Below are positions 51,063 to 60,967 of a DNA stretch of 64,000 nt, one piece after another. The DNA comes from Paenibacillus sp. DMB20 (GTDB lineage Bacteria > Bacillota > Bacilli > Paenibacillales > Paenibacillaceae): NCBI RefSeq assembly GCF_000987955.1, contig NZ_LAZU01000006.1, positions 1 through 64,000 of the forward strand. Direction: 5' to 3'. The notes below the pieces were generated by a model, which was not told the DNA's origin, did no database searches, and saw nothing but the letters and a program-made list of their open reading frames with translations. Every line of letters begins with the position of its first letter. Position 1 is the first letter of the stretch. The position numbers were made by a program, and so were the translations under genes.

Positions 51063-52241
51063 ATGAGTAAAGAATCAAGGAAAACCAATTTACCGGAAAT
51101 TCAGCTGGTTAGAGCGATTGCAATAATCGGCGTTTTGTCTGTACATGCTACTTCTTCCGCAACGGTTGTGATGAAGGAATCAAATCTGTATGCCGCGTAC
51201 AATTTCTTTAATATTTTTATGAAGATCGGTACGCCGGTGTTTTTGTTCTTGAGCAGCTTCGTGTTGTTCTATAGCTATTATTCTCGTCCGTTAGACAAGA
51301 AGCTGATCGGCAACTTTTACAAGAAGAGATTAAAATTCATCCTGATTCCGTACGTGATATTTTCAGTTATTTACTTTGTAATCGTACATTTTAAGTATTA
51401 TCCGGATCGTTCACTGGAAGAGTCGCTTGAGAAGTTTGTGGTTCAGCTGTTTTCTGGGAAAGCCTATACGCACTTGTATTTTATATACATTAGTATCCAG
51501 TTCTACTTGCTGTTCCCGATATTGTTGTGGCTGTTCAAATGCAAGCCCAATTTTGCTAAATGGGCTGTTCCGGCAGGGTTTGCCATGCAGTATGGATTTA
51601 TAATTATGAATAAATTATTTCTGCTTACGGAGAGACCCGCCAGCTCAGCGCTGCACTATATGTCTTATTTTATGCTGGGGGCAGTTCTTGGGATCTACTA
51701 TCCGAAGCTGAAAGAATGGTTCGAGATCAGGAAGGAAAATGTGACGGCATCCCGCCTTGCAGGGTGGATTATATTGTTGGCCGTGTGGCTGTCAGCTTCG
51801 CTGGGACATGTATATGTCTACCATTCCGCACGGTTATATGGCGCGAAATACGATTCTTTGCTGTATCATTTTCTTTGGAACATGCAGACGATAACGGCAG
51901 GACTGGTCGCTATCCTGTTGTCCCACTTATTGATCCGGCATGCATGGCCATGGCTCACGAGGTCGATGGCAAGGCTTGGTGAGCTGTCGTTCGGCATTTA
52001 TCTCATTCATCCGCTGTTTTTGTTCATATACCGGCTCTATCCGCCTAAGATGGGCTACCCGTATTTAATTCATTTGTGGTACTTGGGGGGATTCATGTTT
52101 GCCCTTCTCGCGTCCTGTGTTGTGGTATCCTTGACCGTACGCTGGCTGCCGATGTCTTGGATCGTATTTGGCAAAGTTCCTCCGGCGAAACGAAAACCCG
52201 ATATCGCATCCAAAGGAGAAATTTCTACGCATACGGGTTAA
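51063..52241 (+). CDS. Acyltransferase 3 family membrane protein
   Basis: This 392-aa protein has ten membrane spans and the Acyl_transf_3 features: EIQLVRAIAIIGVLSVHATSS near 12-32, with the conserved His, then PVFLFLSSFVLFYSYY and a C-terminal YLIHPLFLF. These enzymes O-acylate surface polysaccharides, teichoic acids or small molecules using acyl-CoA. AGGAGGGAA lies 10 bases upstream. The acceptor is unknown; it stands alone. Confidence 0.87.
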   Translation: MSKESRKTNLPEIQLVRAIAIIGVLSVHATSSATVVMKESNLYAAYNFFNIFMKIGTPVFLFLSSFVLFYSYYSRPLDKKLIGNFYKKRLKFILIPYVIFSVIYFVIVHFKYYPDRSLEESLEKFVVQLFSGKAYTHLYFIYISIQFYLLFPILLWLFKCKPNFAKWAVPAGFAMQYGFIIMNKLFLLTERPASSALHYMSYFMLGAVLGIYYPKLKEWFEIRKENVTASRLAGWIILLAVWLSASLGHVYVYHSARLYGAKYDSLLYHFLWNMQTITAGLVAILLSHLLIRHAWPWLTRSMARLGELSFGIYLIHPLFLFIYRLYPPKMGYPYLIHLWYLGGFMFALLASCVVVSLTVRWLPMSWIVFGKVPPAKRKPDIASKGEISTHTG

Positions 52242-52387
52242 TCATCCCTTGTAAAGCAAGGGCTGTCCATCTAGAGCCGTTCTTGACAGGTTCGTCTGAT
52301 TCGTTTGAGCGTCCTTCAAGGAATTGCTATACTGTAACTGCGGCCTAAAAACCGTAATAAGATTACATAAGTTTAGGAGGGATTCGT

Positions 52388-53224
52388 ATGACAAATCCGG
52401 CAAACCAAACTTTTACCGACGGGCCAACCCTGCATGACGGCGTTAAAATGCCATGGCTGGGCCTCGGCGTATACAAAACCCAGGAGGGCGAAGAAGTCAT
52501 TCAATCCGTCAAATCCGCCATCGCGGCAGGCTATCGGAGCATTGACACCGCGGCTATATACGGTAATGAGCAGGGCGTGGGACAGGCGATCCGCGAAAGC
52601 GGCGTGCCCCGTGAGGAGCTGTTTATCACAACCAAAGTATGGAATGCCGACCAAGGCTATGAGTCCACGCTGAAGGCGTTTGAAACGAGCCGTAAAAAAC
52701 TCGGCCTCGAGACGCTCGATTTGTACCTCATCCATTGGCCGGGGAAGGATACATATAAAGAGACTTGGAAAGCGCTGATTCATCTGCAAAAAGAGGGTCT
52801 CGTGCGCTCCATCGGCGTCAGCAACTTCCAGATCCGCCATCTGCGCGACATTATTGAAGATTCCGGCGTGGTGCCTACGGTGAACCAGGTCGAGCTGCAC
52901 CCGCTGAACAGCCAGAAGGAGCTGCTTCAATATGCGCGCGACAACAAGATCGTGCTGGAGGCCTGGAGCCCGCTCATGCAGGGCAACCTGGACCAGCCGG
53001 TTCTGGCGAGGATTGCCGAGAAGTACGGCAAGACCATCGCCCAGATCATCCTGCGCTGGGATCTCCAGAACGGAATCATCGTGATTCCGAAGTCGGTGAA
53101 GGAACACCGCATCCGCGAAAATGCAGGCATTTTCGATTTCGAGCTGTCGGCCGAGGATATGGCTGCGATTGACGGCCTGAACGAGAACAAGCGCTTTGGT
53201 CCGAACCCGGACGAGTTCTTCTAA
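52388..53224 (+). CDS. Aldo/keto reductase
   Basis: This 278-aa NADPH-dependent enzyme has the catalytic tetrad in family order: Asp and Tyr in [10 protein letters not shown] (about 53-62), Lys in TTKVWNAD (about 82) and His in LIHWPGKD (about 115). The cofactor loop [16 protein letters not shown] is near 238-253. It resembles B. subtilis YtbE/YvgN, which reduce glyoxals and other carbonyls. AGGAGG precedes the ATG. A shared terminator separates it from the converging exporter gene. Confidence 0.93.
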   Translation: MTNPANQTFTDGPTLHDGVKMPWLGLGVYKTQEGEEVIQSVKSAIAAGYRSIDTAAIYGNEQGVGQAIRESGVPREELFITTKVWNADQGYESTLKAFETSRKKLGLETLDLYLIHWPGKDTYKETWKALIHLQKEGLVRSIGVSNFQIRHLRDIIEDSGVVPTVNQVELHPLNSQKELLQYARDNKIVLEAWSPLMQGNLDQPVLARIAEKYGKTIAQIILRWDLQNGIIVIPKSVKEHRIRENAGIFDFELSAEDMAAIDGLNENKRFGPNPDEFF

Positions 53225-53284
53225 TATCCAATTCATAAGTGCTGCCGTCCTTTGAACAGGATGGCAGCGTCTCTTCAGAAATTG

Positions 53285-53329
53285 AAAGGCGAGGCATCCG
53301 CAATTTTGCGGCTGTCCTCGCCTTTTTTT
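53285..53329. terminator. Terminator between converging reductase and exporter genes
   Basis: AAAGGCGAGG pairs with CCTCGCCTTT around the inner stem CCGCAA/TTGCGG, followed by T7 on the plus strand. Confidence 0.92.
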
Positions 53330-53339
53330 GCTGCATTCT

Positions 53340-54857
53340 TTAATTCTCCTGAGGCCCGGGTTCTTTCGGCCTTACCGCTACCCGCTCATTTCCCATCATC
53401 AGCACGAAGACGAAGGCCAGAACGGCCGGCACAAGCGCCCACAGGAAGGACCGGGAGATGGAGTCGGCCAGCGAGGATACGACATGCTCGCGGATGGCCG
53501 GAGGCATCTTTTCCAGAACATCGGAAGACATGGCCGCATCGGTATCAAACGATACGCCGGCCGGCGCTTGGCCTCCCGTAACGCCTTCCGCCAATCTGTT
53601 CGTAAATACGTTTCGCTGGACGATGCCGAAAATCGTTATGCCCACGGTCATCCCGAGCGAACGCAGGAACGAGTTCGTCGACGTGGCCGCACCTCTCTGG
53701 CGTACATCGAAATTGTGGATCGACGCCATGCTGAGCACCGAGAAGGAGAAGCCGACCCCAAAGCCCGTCAAAATCATGAACAGGGTGAGCAGGGTGCGGG
53801 ACGTCTCCGGACTCAGCGTGCTGAGGCAGAAAATGCCGGCGATGAAACAGATGGACGACACGATCATGATGTTGCGGAAGGAGGTTTTGGTCGTCAGGAT
53901 GCCGCCAAGTTGGCTTCCCGCCACGCTGCCAAGCATCATCGGCATCAGAATGAGGCCAGAATTGGTTGCCGTACCGCCGTAAACCCCGGATACGAAAATC
54001 GGAATATAGACGGTAGCGACGATAAAGCCGGCTCCGTAAAAGAGAGCAACCGCATTGCTCGAAGCGAACAGACGCTTTTGGAACATTTTAAACGAGATGA
54101 TCGGTTCGGCGGCTTTGCTCTCGGCAACCAGGAAAATGATGAGCAGAACCAGGAATCCGCCGAACAAGCCAAGAATCTGCGGAGAATCCCAAGCGTAGGT
54201 CTTCCCTCCCAGTTCCAGCCCGAACATAAGGCAGACGACGGCCCCGACCAGGGTGGCAGCCCCGATCCAGTCGATCTTCTGCTTCACGTGCGACAGCGAC
54301 TCCTTATAGGCGGCAAGAATGAATATAAAGGATACGATGCCGATCGGCAGGTTGACGTAAAATACCCATTCCCATCCGATATGATCCGTAATCAAGGCGC
54401 CGAGCAGCGGACCGAGGATGCTGGACGTGCCAAACACCGCACCTAAAAGGCCGGTCATCTTACCGCGCTTCTCCGGCGGGAACAGGTCGAACACGATCGT
54501 AAACGCAATCGGCATCAGCGCGCCGCCGCCGATGCCCTGAATCGTCCGGAAAATAATGAGCTGCAGCATGCTGTCCGCCATCCCGCACAAGGCCGATCCG
54601 GCGAGAAAGACGACAAGCCCGAAAATATAAAACCGCTTCCTCCCGTACATGTCGGACAGCTTGCCGAAGATCGGGGTTCCAGCCATGACGGCAACCATAT
54701 ACGCCGAAGTGACCCATACGATTTGATCGAAACCGCCGAGGTCTTCCACGATGGTGTACATGGCTGTAGCCACGATGGTATTGTCCATGGCCGACATAAG
54801 AATGCCGAGGAGAAGCCCTGCTACCACGAGCTTGATGTTGCTTTGTTGCGCATTCAT
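53340..54857 (-). CDS. MFS exporter of the DHA2 (EmrB/QacA) family
   Basis: This 505-aa protein has fourteen predicted spans. Motif A is GKLSDMYGRKRFY (about 65-77), the first helix contains SAMDNTIVATAM with the conserved Asp, and motif C-like GTSSILGPLLGALI lies near 144-157. It exports drugs or metabolites using the proton gradient; the substrate is unknown. A good GGAGG ribosome site precedes the ATG at 54857. The 250 bases upstream hold only promoters. Confidence 0.9.
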   Translation of the reverse strand: MNAQQSNIKLVVAGLLLGILMSAMDNTIVATAMYTIVEDLGGFDQIVWVTSAYMVAVMAGTPIFGKLSDMYGRKRFYIFGLVVFLAGSALCGMADSMLQLIIFRTIQGIGGGALMPIAFTIVFDLFPPEKRGKMTGLLGAVFGTSSILGPLLGALITDHIGWEWVFYVNLPIGIVSFIFILAAYKESLSHVKQKIDWIGAATLVGAVVCLMFGLELGGKTYAWDSPQILGLFGGFLVLLIIFLVAESKAAEPIISFKMFQKRLFASSNAVALFYGAGFIVATVYIPIFVSGVYGGTATNSGLILMPMMLGSVAGSQLGGILTTKTSFRNIMIVSSICFIAGIFCLSTLSPETSRTLLTLFMILTGFGVGFSFSVLSMASIHNFDVRQRGAATSTNSFLRSLGMTVGITIFGIVQRNVFTNRLAEGVTGGQAPAGVSFDTDAAMSSDVLEKMPPAIREHVVSSLADSISRSFLWALVPAVLAFVFVLMMGNERVAVRPKEPGPQEN

Positions 54858-55026
54858 GAAAATGCGGCCTCCTTTTCTATGTACATATTTGTATAAACGG
54901 TGTTTCTATTTTAGCCGTTATGAAGCGGTAAAGGCAAGAAATTTAAGGAAAATATGAGGTTTTGAAAATGGTTTTCCGTATGCTCGCAACCTAAAAAAAA
55001 CACAAATACATGAAAAGACACTCTAT

Positions 55027-55083
55027 TGTTCCAAACCGTCAGCCGGAGTAGGATAGACACAAGCTTTTTGTTAAGCGCTTACA
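55027..55083 (+). promoter_or_regulatory. Promoter and cre-like site of sugar module 2
   Basis: TTGTTC and TAGGAT are 17 bases apart (55027-55055). GTTAAGCGCTTACA (55070-55083) matches the CcpA cre consensus at 12 of 14 positions, placed just after the start site where CcpA would act as a roadblock. Confidence 0.5.
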
Positions 55084-55109
55084 AATACAGATGGAAGGAG
55101 CACGGACCT

Positions 55110-55304
55110 ATGCCGCAAATCAGCATCAAAATGTACGAGGGGCGCACGGACGCTCAAAAGCAGGAGATCGTCGAGGTGTTTACCCGGGAGCTGTCCCGCA
55201 TTATCGACCGGGAAGCTGAGTACATCTCCGTCACATTTCAGGAAATCCCTTGGGACGACAATGTTCCCGATAACTTGAAGAAAACCAGAGAGCAGGGGGG
55301 ATGA
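55110..55304 (+). CDS. 4-oxalocrotonate tautomerase-like protein
   Basis: This 64-aa protein begins MPQISIKMYEGRTDAQKQ, so after Met removal Pro1 would be the catalytic base typical of the family. Arg residues near positions 11 and 38 are not fully conserved. It is the first gene of the module-2 operon and overlaps the permease gene by four bases (ATGA), implying coupled synthesis. A tautomerase might isomerise an unsaturated uronate made by the lyase, which is inference. Confidence 0.82.
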   Translation: MPQISIKMYEGRTDAQKQEIVEVFTRELSRIIDREAEYISVTFQEIPWDDNVPDNLKKTREQGG

Positions 55305-56287
55305 GAACCTTGAATCAGACGGAAAGCTTCTCCGGAGCCGCCGTAAACGGTCTTCCTTCCCCTTCCGCTGCACGGGCGAAATCAACCGGGTGGATACGCT
55401 ACTTTTGGAGGTACAGAACCCTGTACCTGCTGTCCATCCCCGGCATCCTGTATTTTCTGCTGTTTAAATACGTCCCGCTGCTGGGCTCGGTGATCGCTTT
55501 CCAAAACTACAATATTTTCAGCGGCTTTGCCGGCAGCGAATGGGTAGGCTTGGCCCACTTCAAAGAGATGTTTGCGCACTACGATTTCATGAGAATCCTG
55601 AACAATACGCTGCTGCTCGGACTATACGACCTGATTATCGCTTTTCCGGTGCCGATTCTTCTGGCCCTGCTGCTGAATGAAATAAGGATCACCGTATATA
55701 AGCGTTTTCTGCAGACGGTGGTGTATATGCCCCACTTTCTGTCCTGGGTGGTCATCAGCGGCATATTTATCGGCATTTTCTCGACGGATACGGGCATCGT
55801 CAACAAAGCTCTGGGATGGTTCGGGATTGACCCGATTTATTTTCTTGGGGAGGATTCCTATATAAGGTCCATCCTGATCGGCTCCGGCATCTGGCGGGAC
55901 TCCGGTTACGGAACGATTATTTTCTTGGCGGCCATTGCCGGAATCAACCCGGATTTGTATGAAGCGGCCGAGGTGGACGGCGCGGGCCGGCTAAGGCAGA
56001 CGCTGTCCATCACCATACCTTGCCTGCTCCCGACGATCATGATTCTGCTGCTGCTGCATATCGGCAAGTTCCTCGACCTCGGTTTTGAACGGGTTTTTGT
56101 TTTCCTGAATCCGCTCAATACGGAAAGCGGGGAGATTCTCGATACGTATATTTACCGTGCGGGACTGCTGTCCCAGCAGTACAGCTACACGACGGCGATC
56201 GGACTGTTCAAATCGGTTGTCGGGCTTGTCCTCATCATGGCGGGCAATCTGTTCAGCAAAAAAACGACCGGCGAAAGTCTGTATTAA
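55301..56287 (+). CDS. LplB-type sugar ABC transporter permease
   Basis: This 328-aa permease has six spans, the first being YLLSIPGILYFLLFKYVPLLG (about 42-62), and an EAA loop YEAAEVDGAGRLRQTLSITIPCLLPTI. It is intact, in contrast to its paralogue at 29.4 kb. It starts at ATG 55301 within the tautomerase stop codon. It pairs with the YtcP-type permease 16 bases downstream. Confidence 0.92.
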   Translation: MRTLNQTESFSGAAVNGLPSPSAARAKSTGWIRYFWRYRTLYLLSIPGILYFLLFKYVPLLGSVIAFQNYNIFSGFAGSEWVGLAHFKEMFAHYDFMRILNNTLLLGLYDLIIAFPVPILLALLLNEIRITVYKRFLQTVVYMPHFLSWVVISGIFIGIFSTDTGIVNKALGWFGIDPIYFLGEDSYIRSILIGSGIWRDSGYGTIIFLAAIAGINPDLYEAAEVDGAGRLRQTLSITIPCLLPTIMILLLLHIGKFLDLGFERVFVFLNPLNTESGEILDTYIYRAGLLSQQYSYTTAIGLFKSVVGLVLIMAGNLFSKKTTGESLY

Positions 56288-56303
56288 GCGGGAGGGACAT
56301 CCT

Positions 56304-57182
56304 ATGCGCATACCGAGTACACGTTACCGGATCTTTAATGTCGTGAATATCATGCTGCTTACGCTGCTCTCCCTGACGATGATTTTGCCGTTCATTAACG
56401 TACTGGCACAATCCTTCAGCAGCTCCGAGGCGATCATGTCCGGGAAAGTCACCTTGTGGCCCGTCGATTTTACGTGGATCAATTACCAGTACGTCTTCAG
56501 CGATGTTTCCATCTGGAGGGCGTTCGGCGTATCGGTGGGCATTACGCTTGCGGGGACGCTGATCAACCTGCTGGCCACGGCCACCCTCGCTTACCCGTTA
56601 TCCCGGCCGGAGTACAAGGGGCGCGGCGCCGTTGTCATGTTCGTGCTGATTACGGTTGTGTTTTCCGCTCCGCTTATTCCTAACTTCATTCTGATGAAAG
56701 AGCTTAACTTGGTTAATAATCCTCTGGTCCTCATCGTGCCGGGAGCGATTAATGCCTTTAACTTTTTCGTGATGCGCTCGTTTTTTATGCAGCTGCCGTC
56801 GGAATTGATCGACGCGGCCCGGATCGACGGATGCGGCGAGCTTGGCATTATCGGACGGATCGTCCTTCCGTTATCCAAGCCGGTGATGGCGTCTCTCGGC
56901 ATTTTCTATGCGGTGGCCCACTGGAACGCCTACTCCTCGGCTCTGTATTACCTGAACAATCCGGCCTGGTGGCCGATTCAGGTCAAGCTGAAGAAGCTGT
57001 TCGAAACCGATGAGCTGTCCATCGACCCGGGCACGTCCGCCTTCAGCACATTGGCGCATACTTCACCCGAAGGGATCAAAATGGCGACCATTATCATTGC
57101 AACGGTACCGATCATTATCATCTATCCTTTCCTCCAGCGGCATTTCGTGAAAGGAGTCCTGGTAGGCTCTGTCAAATCATAG
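56304..57182 (+). CDS. YtcP-type sugar ABC transporter permease
   Basis: This 292-aa permease has six spans and the EAA loop IDAARIDGCGELGIIGRIVLPLSKPVM. ATG 56304 is chosen because GGGAGGG lies just upstream; an open frame extends further without a ribosome site. Third gene in module 2. No ATPase gene is present. Confidence 0.92.
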   Translation: MRIPSTRYRIFNVVNIMLLTLLSLTMILPFINVLAQSFSSSEAIMSGKVTLWPVDFTWINYQYVFSDVSIWRAFGVSVGITLAGTLINLLATATLAYPLSRPEYKGRGAVVMFVLITVVFSAPLIPNFILMKELNLVNNPLVLIVPGAINAFNFFVMRSFFMQLPSELIDAARIDGCGELGIIGRIVLPLSKPVMASLGIFYAVAHWNAYSSALYYLNNPAWWPIQVKLKKLFETDELSIDPGTSAFSTLAHTSPEGIKMATIIIATVPIIIIYPFLQRHFVKGVLVGSVKS

Positions 57183-57217
57183 AAGAATGACATGAGTCTT
57201 GAGAGAGGGGTGCCCTG

Positions 57218-58279
57218 ATGAATCATGCCCGCGAAGTCAAAATACTGGTAACCGACGACGAACCGGTCATCCGGATGGGATTGTCCAAACTGATCGAGCA
57301 GTCCGGCGTGCTGAATTGCGAAATCCGGCATGCGGGAGACGGGGAAGAGGCGCTGCGGTTGATGAAGAACTGGACCCCGGACCTCCTGTTTACCGACATC
57401 CGCATGCCGGTCATGGACGGTCTGGAGCTGTGCCGCCGGCTTTCGGAGCGGCAGAGCGGTACGCAGATCGTGGTCGTATCCGGTTATTCGGATTTTGAAT
57501 ATGCCAGAGCCTGCGTCGATTACGGCGTGAAAAGGTATTTGCTGAAGCCGGTAAACCGCAAGGAGCTGGGGGAACTGCTGGAAAAGCTGAAAACCGGCAT
57601 ACGGGCGGATCACTCGTCTTCTTCCGCGGCCCTGCTCTCCATTAAGGAGCTGGATGCGTGGGCCAAACGGCTGGAGCTTGCCGTGTGGGAACTGCGGGAA
57701 GGGGACGTTGAAGCCATTCTGGAGGAGTGGGAAAACCATTATCCCGGATATGCGCTGACCCTGCAAGCTGCGAAGGAACTCTTTCACGCGCTGGGCACGA
57801 CGATATGCGGCAAGCTGGAAGCCAGGGGCGCGGGGCTTTCGGAGTTGCAGCCGGATTACGGCTATTGCGAAACCACGGAACAGAGCGGAAAAGTTTTTGC
57901 GGACGGCGTGCGCCGACTGCTGCATGAACTCCGGCAAAAGCGCCTCGGCAGCCGCAAGCTGCTGGTGGAGGAGGCCAAGGCTTATATTGAGCGCCATCTG
58001 GACCGGGACGTCTCCCTTGAGGAGGTAGCCGAAAGGCTGGGATTGAACGCTTCCTATTTCAGCCAGCTGTTCAAGCTGAAGACGGAGGAGACGTTCGTAC
58101 AGTACCGGATCCGGCGCAAAATGGAGCTGGCCAAACGGCTGCTGGAAAAGCCGCACTACCGCATTACGGACATCTCGTATGAGGTCGGTTATGCGGACCA
58201 CCCCCATTTTACGAAAACCTTTAAGAAGGTCGTCGGCTGCACCCCGTCGGAATACCGCCAGAAGCTGGGGATCGAGTAA
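57218..58279 (+). CDS. YesN-type response regulator with AraC HTH
   Basis: This 353-aa regulator has a receiver domain (phospho-acceptor Asp60 in LLFTDIRMPVMDG) and a C-terminal AraC HTH pair (about 255-350: SLEEVAERLGLNASYFSQLFK, RITDISYEVGYADHPHFTKTFKK). It is shorter than the 530-aa YesN of module 1 because the middle region is small. AGAGAGGGGTG precedes the ATG. Its stop overlaps the kinase start (TAATG). Confidence 0.92.
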   Translation: MNHAREVKILVTDDEPVIRMGLSKLIEQSGVLNCEIRHAGDGEEALRLMKNWTPDLLFTDIRMPVMDGLELCRRLSERQSGTQIVVVSGYSDFEYARACVDYGVKRYLLKPVNRKELGELLEKLKTGIRADHSSSSAALLSIKELDAWAKRLELAVWELREGDVEAILEEWENHYPGYALTLQAAKELFHALGTTICGKLEARGAGLSELQPDYGYCETTEQSGKVFADGVRRLLHELRQKRLGSRKLLVEEAKAYIERHLDRDVSLEEVAERLGLNASYFSQLFKLKTEETFVQYRIRRKMELAKRLLEKPHYRITDISYEVGYADHPHFTKTFKKVVGCTPSEYRQKLGIE

Positions 58280-60113
58280 TGCGGGGAAGCCTGTCGATCA
58301 AAATATTCAGTTATTTCGCCGTCGTTATCATCATGTCCCTGTCCATCATCGGCGGGTTTACCTACCTGTATGCGTCGAAAGCGATCGAGCGGCAGACCGC
58401 GGATAACATAGCGCAGACGATCCGCAATACGGCGTACCAGACGGATTTATATTTGAAGAATTATGACAGGGCGACATATACGATTTTGTCCAGCAACGAC
58501 GTGAAGAGGTTTCTCGACATGGATCCGGATGACAGCTATTCTTATTTCTTTTATACGAAGCAGATTCAGGGCAACGTGCTGCAGCCGACCTTTTTGACGT
58601 ATCCTCAGATCGCGCATATCTATCTGATCGGCCGCAACGGCCGCATGGTTGCGGATGACAACCAGACGCCGGCTTCCTTTCCCCACGTTGATGCCAAGAA
58701 GCAGTTCGACAAGCTGTGGAGAAAGACGCCTGGGAACGGAACGGCGGCGATCCTGACGCAAAGCATCCGTCCATCCCGGCCCAAAGGCGCGGTCACGATT
58801 GCCCGCCGGGTGAGAGGCATTGCCTCTTACCAGCCGAACGGGGTGCTGGCGATGGAGTTCAATTCCCGCGAGCTGTCCCGTATCTGGGGGGAGCTTGACC
58901 TTGGGACGGACAGCTTCGTGTATGTGCTGGACCAGGAGAACCGGGTCGTGTATGCATCCGAACGGAAAGGGGCGGCGGAGGCCCTGCCGAATGAAGCCGT
59001 AAAACGTACGGCCCTGGAAAATTCCTTCCGGCTCAAGATGGGAGGGGCGGAGAGGTTGTTCGTCACCGAGCGTCGGAGTTTTCCGGCTGGAGAGTGGTGG
59101 CCTCCGTTCCGCTGAATGAACTTCAAAAACCGGTCATTACCATCCGCCGGGCGACGATTATGGTCGGCATTGCGACGCTTGTCATGACGCTGCTGGTGGC
59201 TTACCGCTTCGGGGCATCGATCGTCAAACCCGTGCGGACGCTGATGCACGGGATGCGGGAGACGGAAAAAGGAAACTGGCAGCGTATCGACGACAACAGG
59301 CGCAAAGGGGAAATCGGTGTCTTGATCGGGCGTTATAACACGATGGTTTCGCGTCTGTCCGAAATGATCGAAAGGGTGTACCAGAGCGAGCTGGATCAGC
59401 AAAAGGCCATGCTTGAACTTCAGCAGGAAGCGCTTGAACGCAGCCGGGCCGAGTTTCAGGCGCTTCAGCTCCAGATGAATCCCCACTTTCTCTACAACAC
59501 GCTGGAGACGATTAAATGCTACGCGGTCGTCCAGGATTCCGAGGAGATTACGGAGATGGTGGAGTCGCTTGCGCTGATGCTCCGTTATGCGATCCAGACG
59601 AACCTGGAGGAGATCACGGTAGCCAACGAGCTGAAGCAGGTGCTGGCCTACATGGCGATTCTGAAGCATCGGATGAACCGGGAGGTAGAGATCGAGGTGG
59701 TCATTCCGCCGCCGCTGCTTCTTGAAAAAATGGTCCGGCTGACGATGCAGCCGTTGATCGAGAACATCGTTCAGCATGCCTTCCCGAACGGGATGAAGGA
59801 CGGAAGTTATATCCGGATCGACGCTCGGCGCGATAAGGATCGGTTTTACGTGATCGTGGAGGATAACGGAGCGGGGATGCCGGAAGAGCGCCTGAACGAG
59901 CTGCGCGAAAAGCTGAAGCTGAACCGCCTGGCAGGCAACGGTCCGGGGAGCGACCCTGTTTACCACTCGGGCGGCATCGGTCTGATGAACGTGCATCGCC
60001 GTATTCAGCTGGTGTACGGGGAACAGTTCGGATTGACGATCGAAAGCGCCGCTGGTGCCGGCACGACGATGATCATGACGATGCCGGCGGATGCCAAACA
60101 AAAGCGGCTTTGA
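58279..60113 (+). pseudogene. YesM-type sensor histidine kinase, frameshifted near 59080
   Basis: From ATG 58279 the frame reads a first span (YFAVVIIMSLSIIGGFTYLYA), a sensory region to about residue 265, then goes off after RLFVTERRS, stopping at 59115. The frame reached by losing one base resumes FSGWRVVASVPLNELQKP, and reads a second span, HAMP, the His_kinase motif MNPHFLYNTLETIKCY and an HATPase (IENIVQHAF, DNGAGMPEE, GIGLMNVHRR). Together they give about 611 aa, normal for YesM. The missing base is in or near the T run at 59079-59082. It is coupled to the response regulator gene. Confidence 0.85.
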
Positions 60114-60146
60114 ACGGAACAAATCATTGGCGAACAGGAGGAATAA

Positions 60147-60917
60147 ATGATGAATATCACTTTGCAAGACAAAATTGCCCTTGTAACAGGCTCCAGCGGA
60201 GGGATCGGCGCGGCGGCCGCAAGAATGCTCGGCGCCTGCGGCGCCAAAGTGGCGGTCAACGGCTTGAACCACATGGAACAGGCGGAAGCCGTGGTGGCAG
60301 ATATACGCCGGGCCGGTGGAGAAGCCGCCGCATTCCGGGCCGACGTCACGCGTGTGGATGAGATTCGCGGGATGATCCGGGCCATCGAAGAGAGGTTCGG
60401 CGCGGCGGTGGATGTGCTCGTCAACAATGCAGGCCACCTTGTGGAGCGGAGCCCGATTGCCGATATGAGCGAGGATTTGTACGCCAGAATCATGGATGTG
60501 AACCTGAAAAGCGCCGTCTTCGTTTCGCAGGTGGTGATTCCCGGCATGAAAGGAAAAGGCGGCGGGCGAATCATCAACATGACGTCGGTCGCCGCCCATA
60601 ACGGAGGCGGCCCCGGAGCTTCCATCTATGCGGCATCCAAGGCAGCCGTCATTGCGTTCACGAAGGGGCTGGCCAAGGAGCTTGCGCCTGACGGGGTAAC
60701 CGTTAACGCCATTTCCCCGGGCTTTATCGGACAGACCGCATTTCACGCCACCTTTACCTCCGAGGAGGCGCGGGCAGCCTCGATCCGTTCGATTCCGCTC
60801 GGACGCGAGGGGGCTCCGGACGACGTGGCCAAAGCGGTGCTGTATCTCGCATCGGAGCTGGGCGATTTTGTGACCGGGGAGACGATTGAAATTAACGGCG
60901 GCATGTTCATGCGCTAA
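60147..60917 (+). CDS. SDR-family oxidoreductase (FabG/KduD-like)
   Basis: This 256-aa short-chain dehydrogenase has TGSSGGIG (about 13-20), NNAG (about 93-96), catalytic Ser and YAASK (about 159-163), and the C-terminal IEINGGMFMR. It lies in the lyase/importer operon, so a role in uronate or deoxy-sugar reduction, as KduD does, is plausible but unproven. AGGAGG precedes the ATG (two in-frame ATGs). Confidence 0.87.
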   Translation: MMNITLQDKIALVTGSSGGIGAAAARMLGACGAKVAVNGLNHMEQAEAVVADIRRAGGEAAAFRADVTRVDEIRGMIRAIEERFGAAVDVLVNNAGHLVERSPIADMSEDLYARIMDVNLKSAVFVSQVVIPGMKGKGGGRIINMTSVAAHNGGGPGASIYAASKAAVIAFTKGLAKELAPDGVTVNAISPGFIGQTAFHATFTSEEARAASIRSIPLGREGAPDDVAKAVLYLASELGDFVTGETIEINGGMFMR

Positions 60918-60967
60918 GGCGGAAAGGAGTGAATGGGATTGAGACCCGCACGACGCAGGAGGAAACA

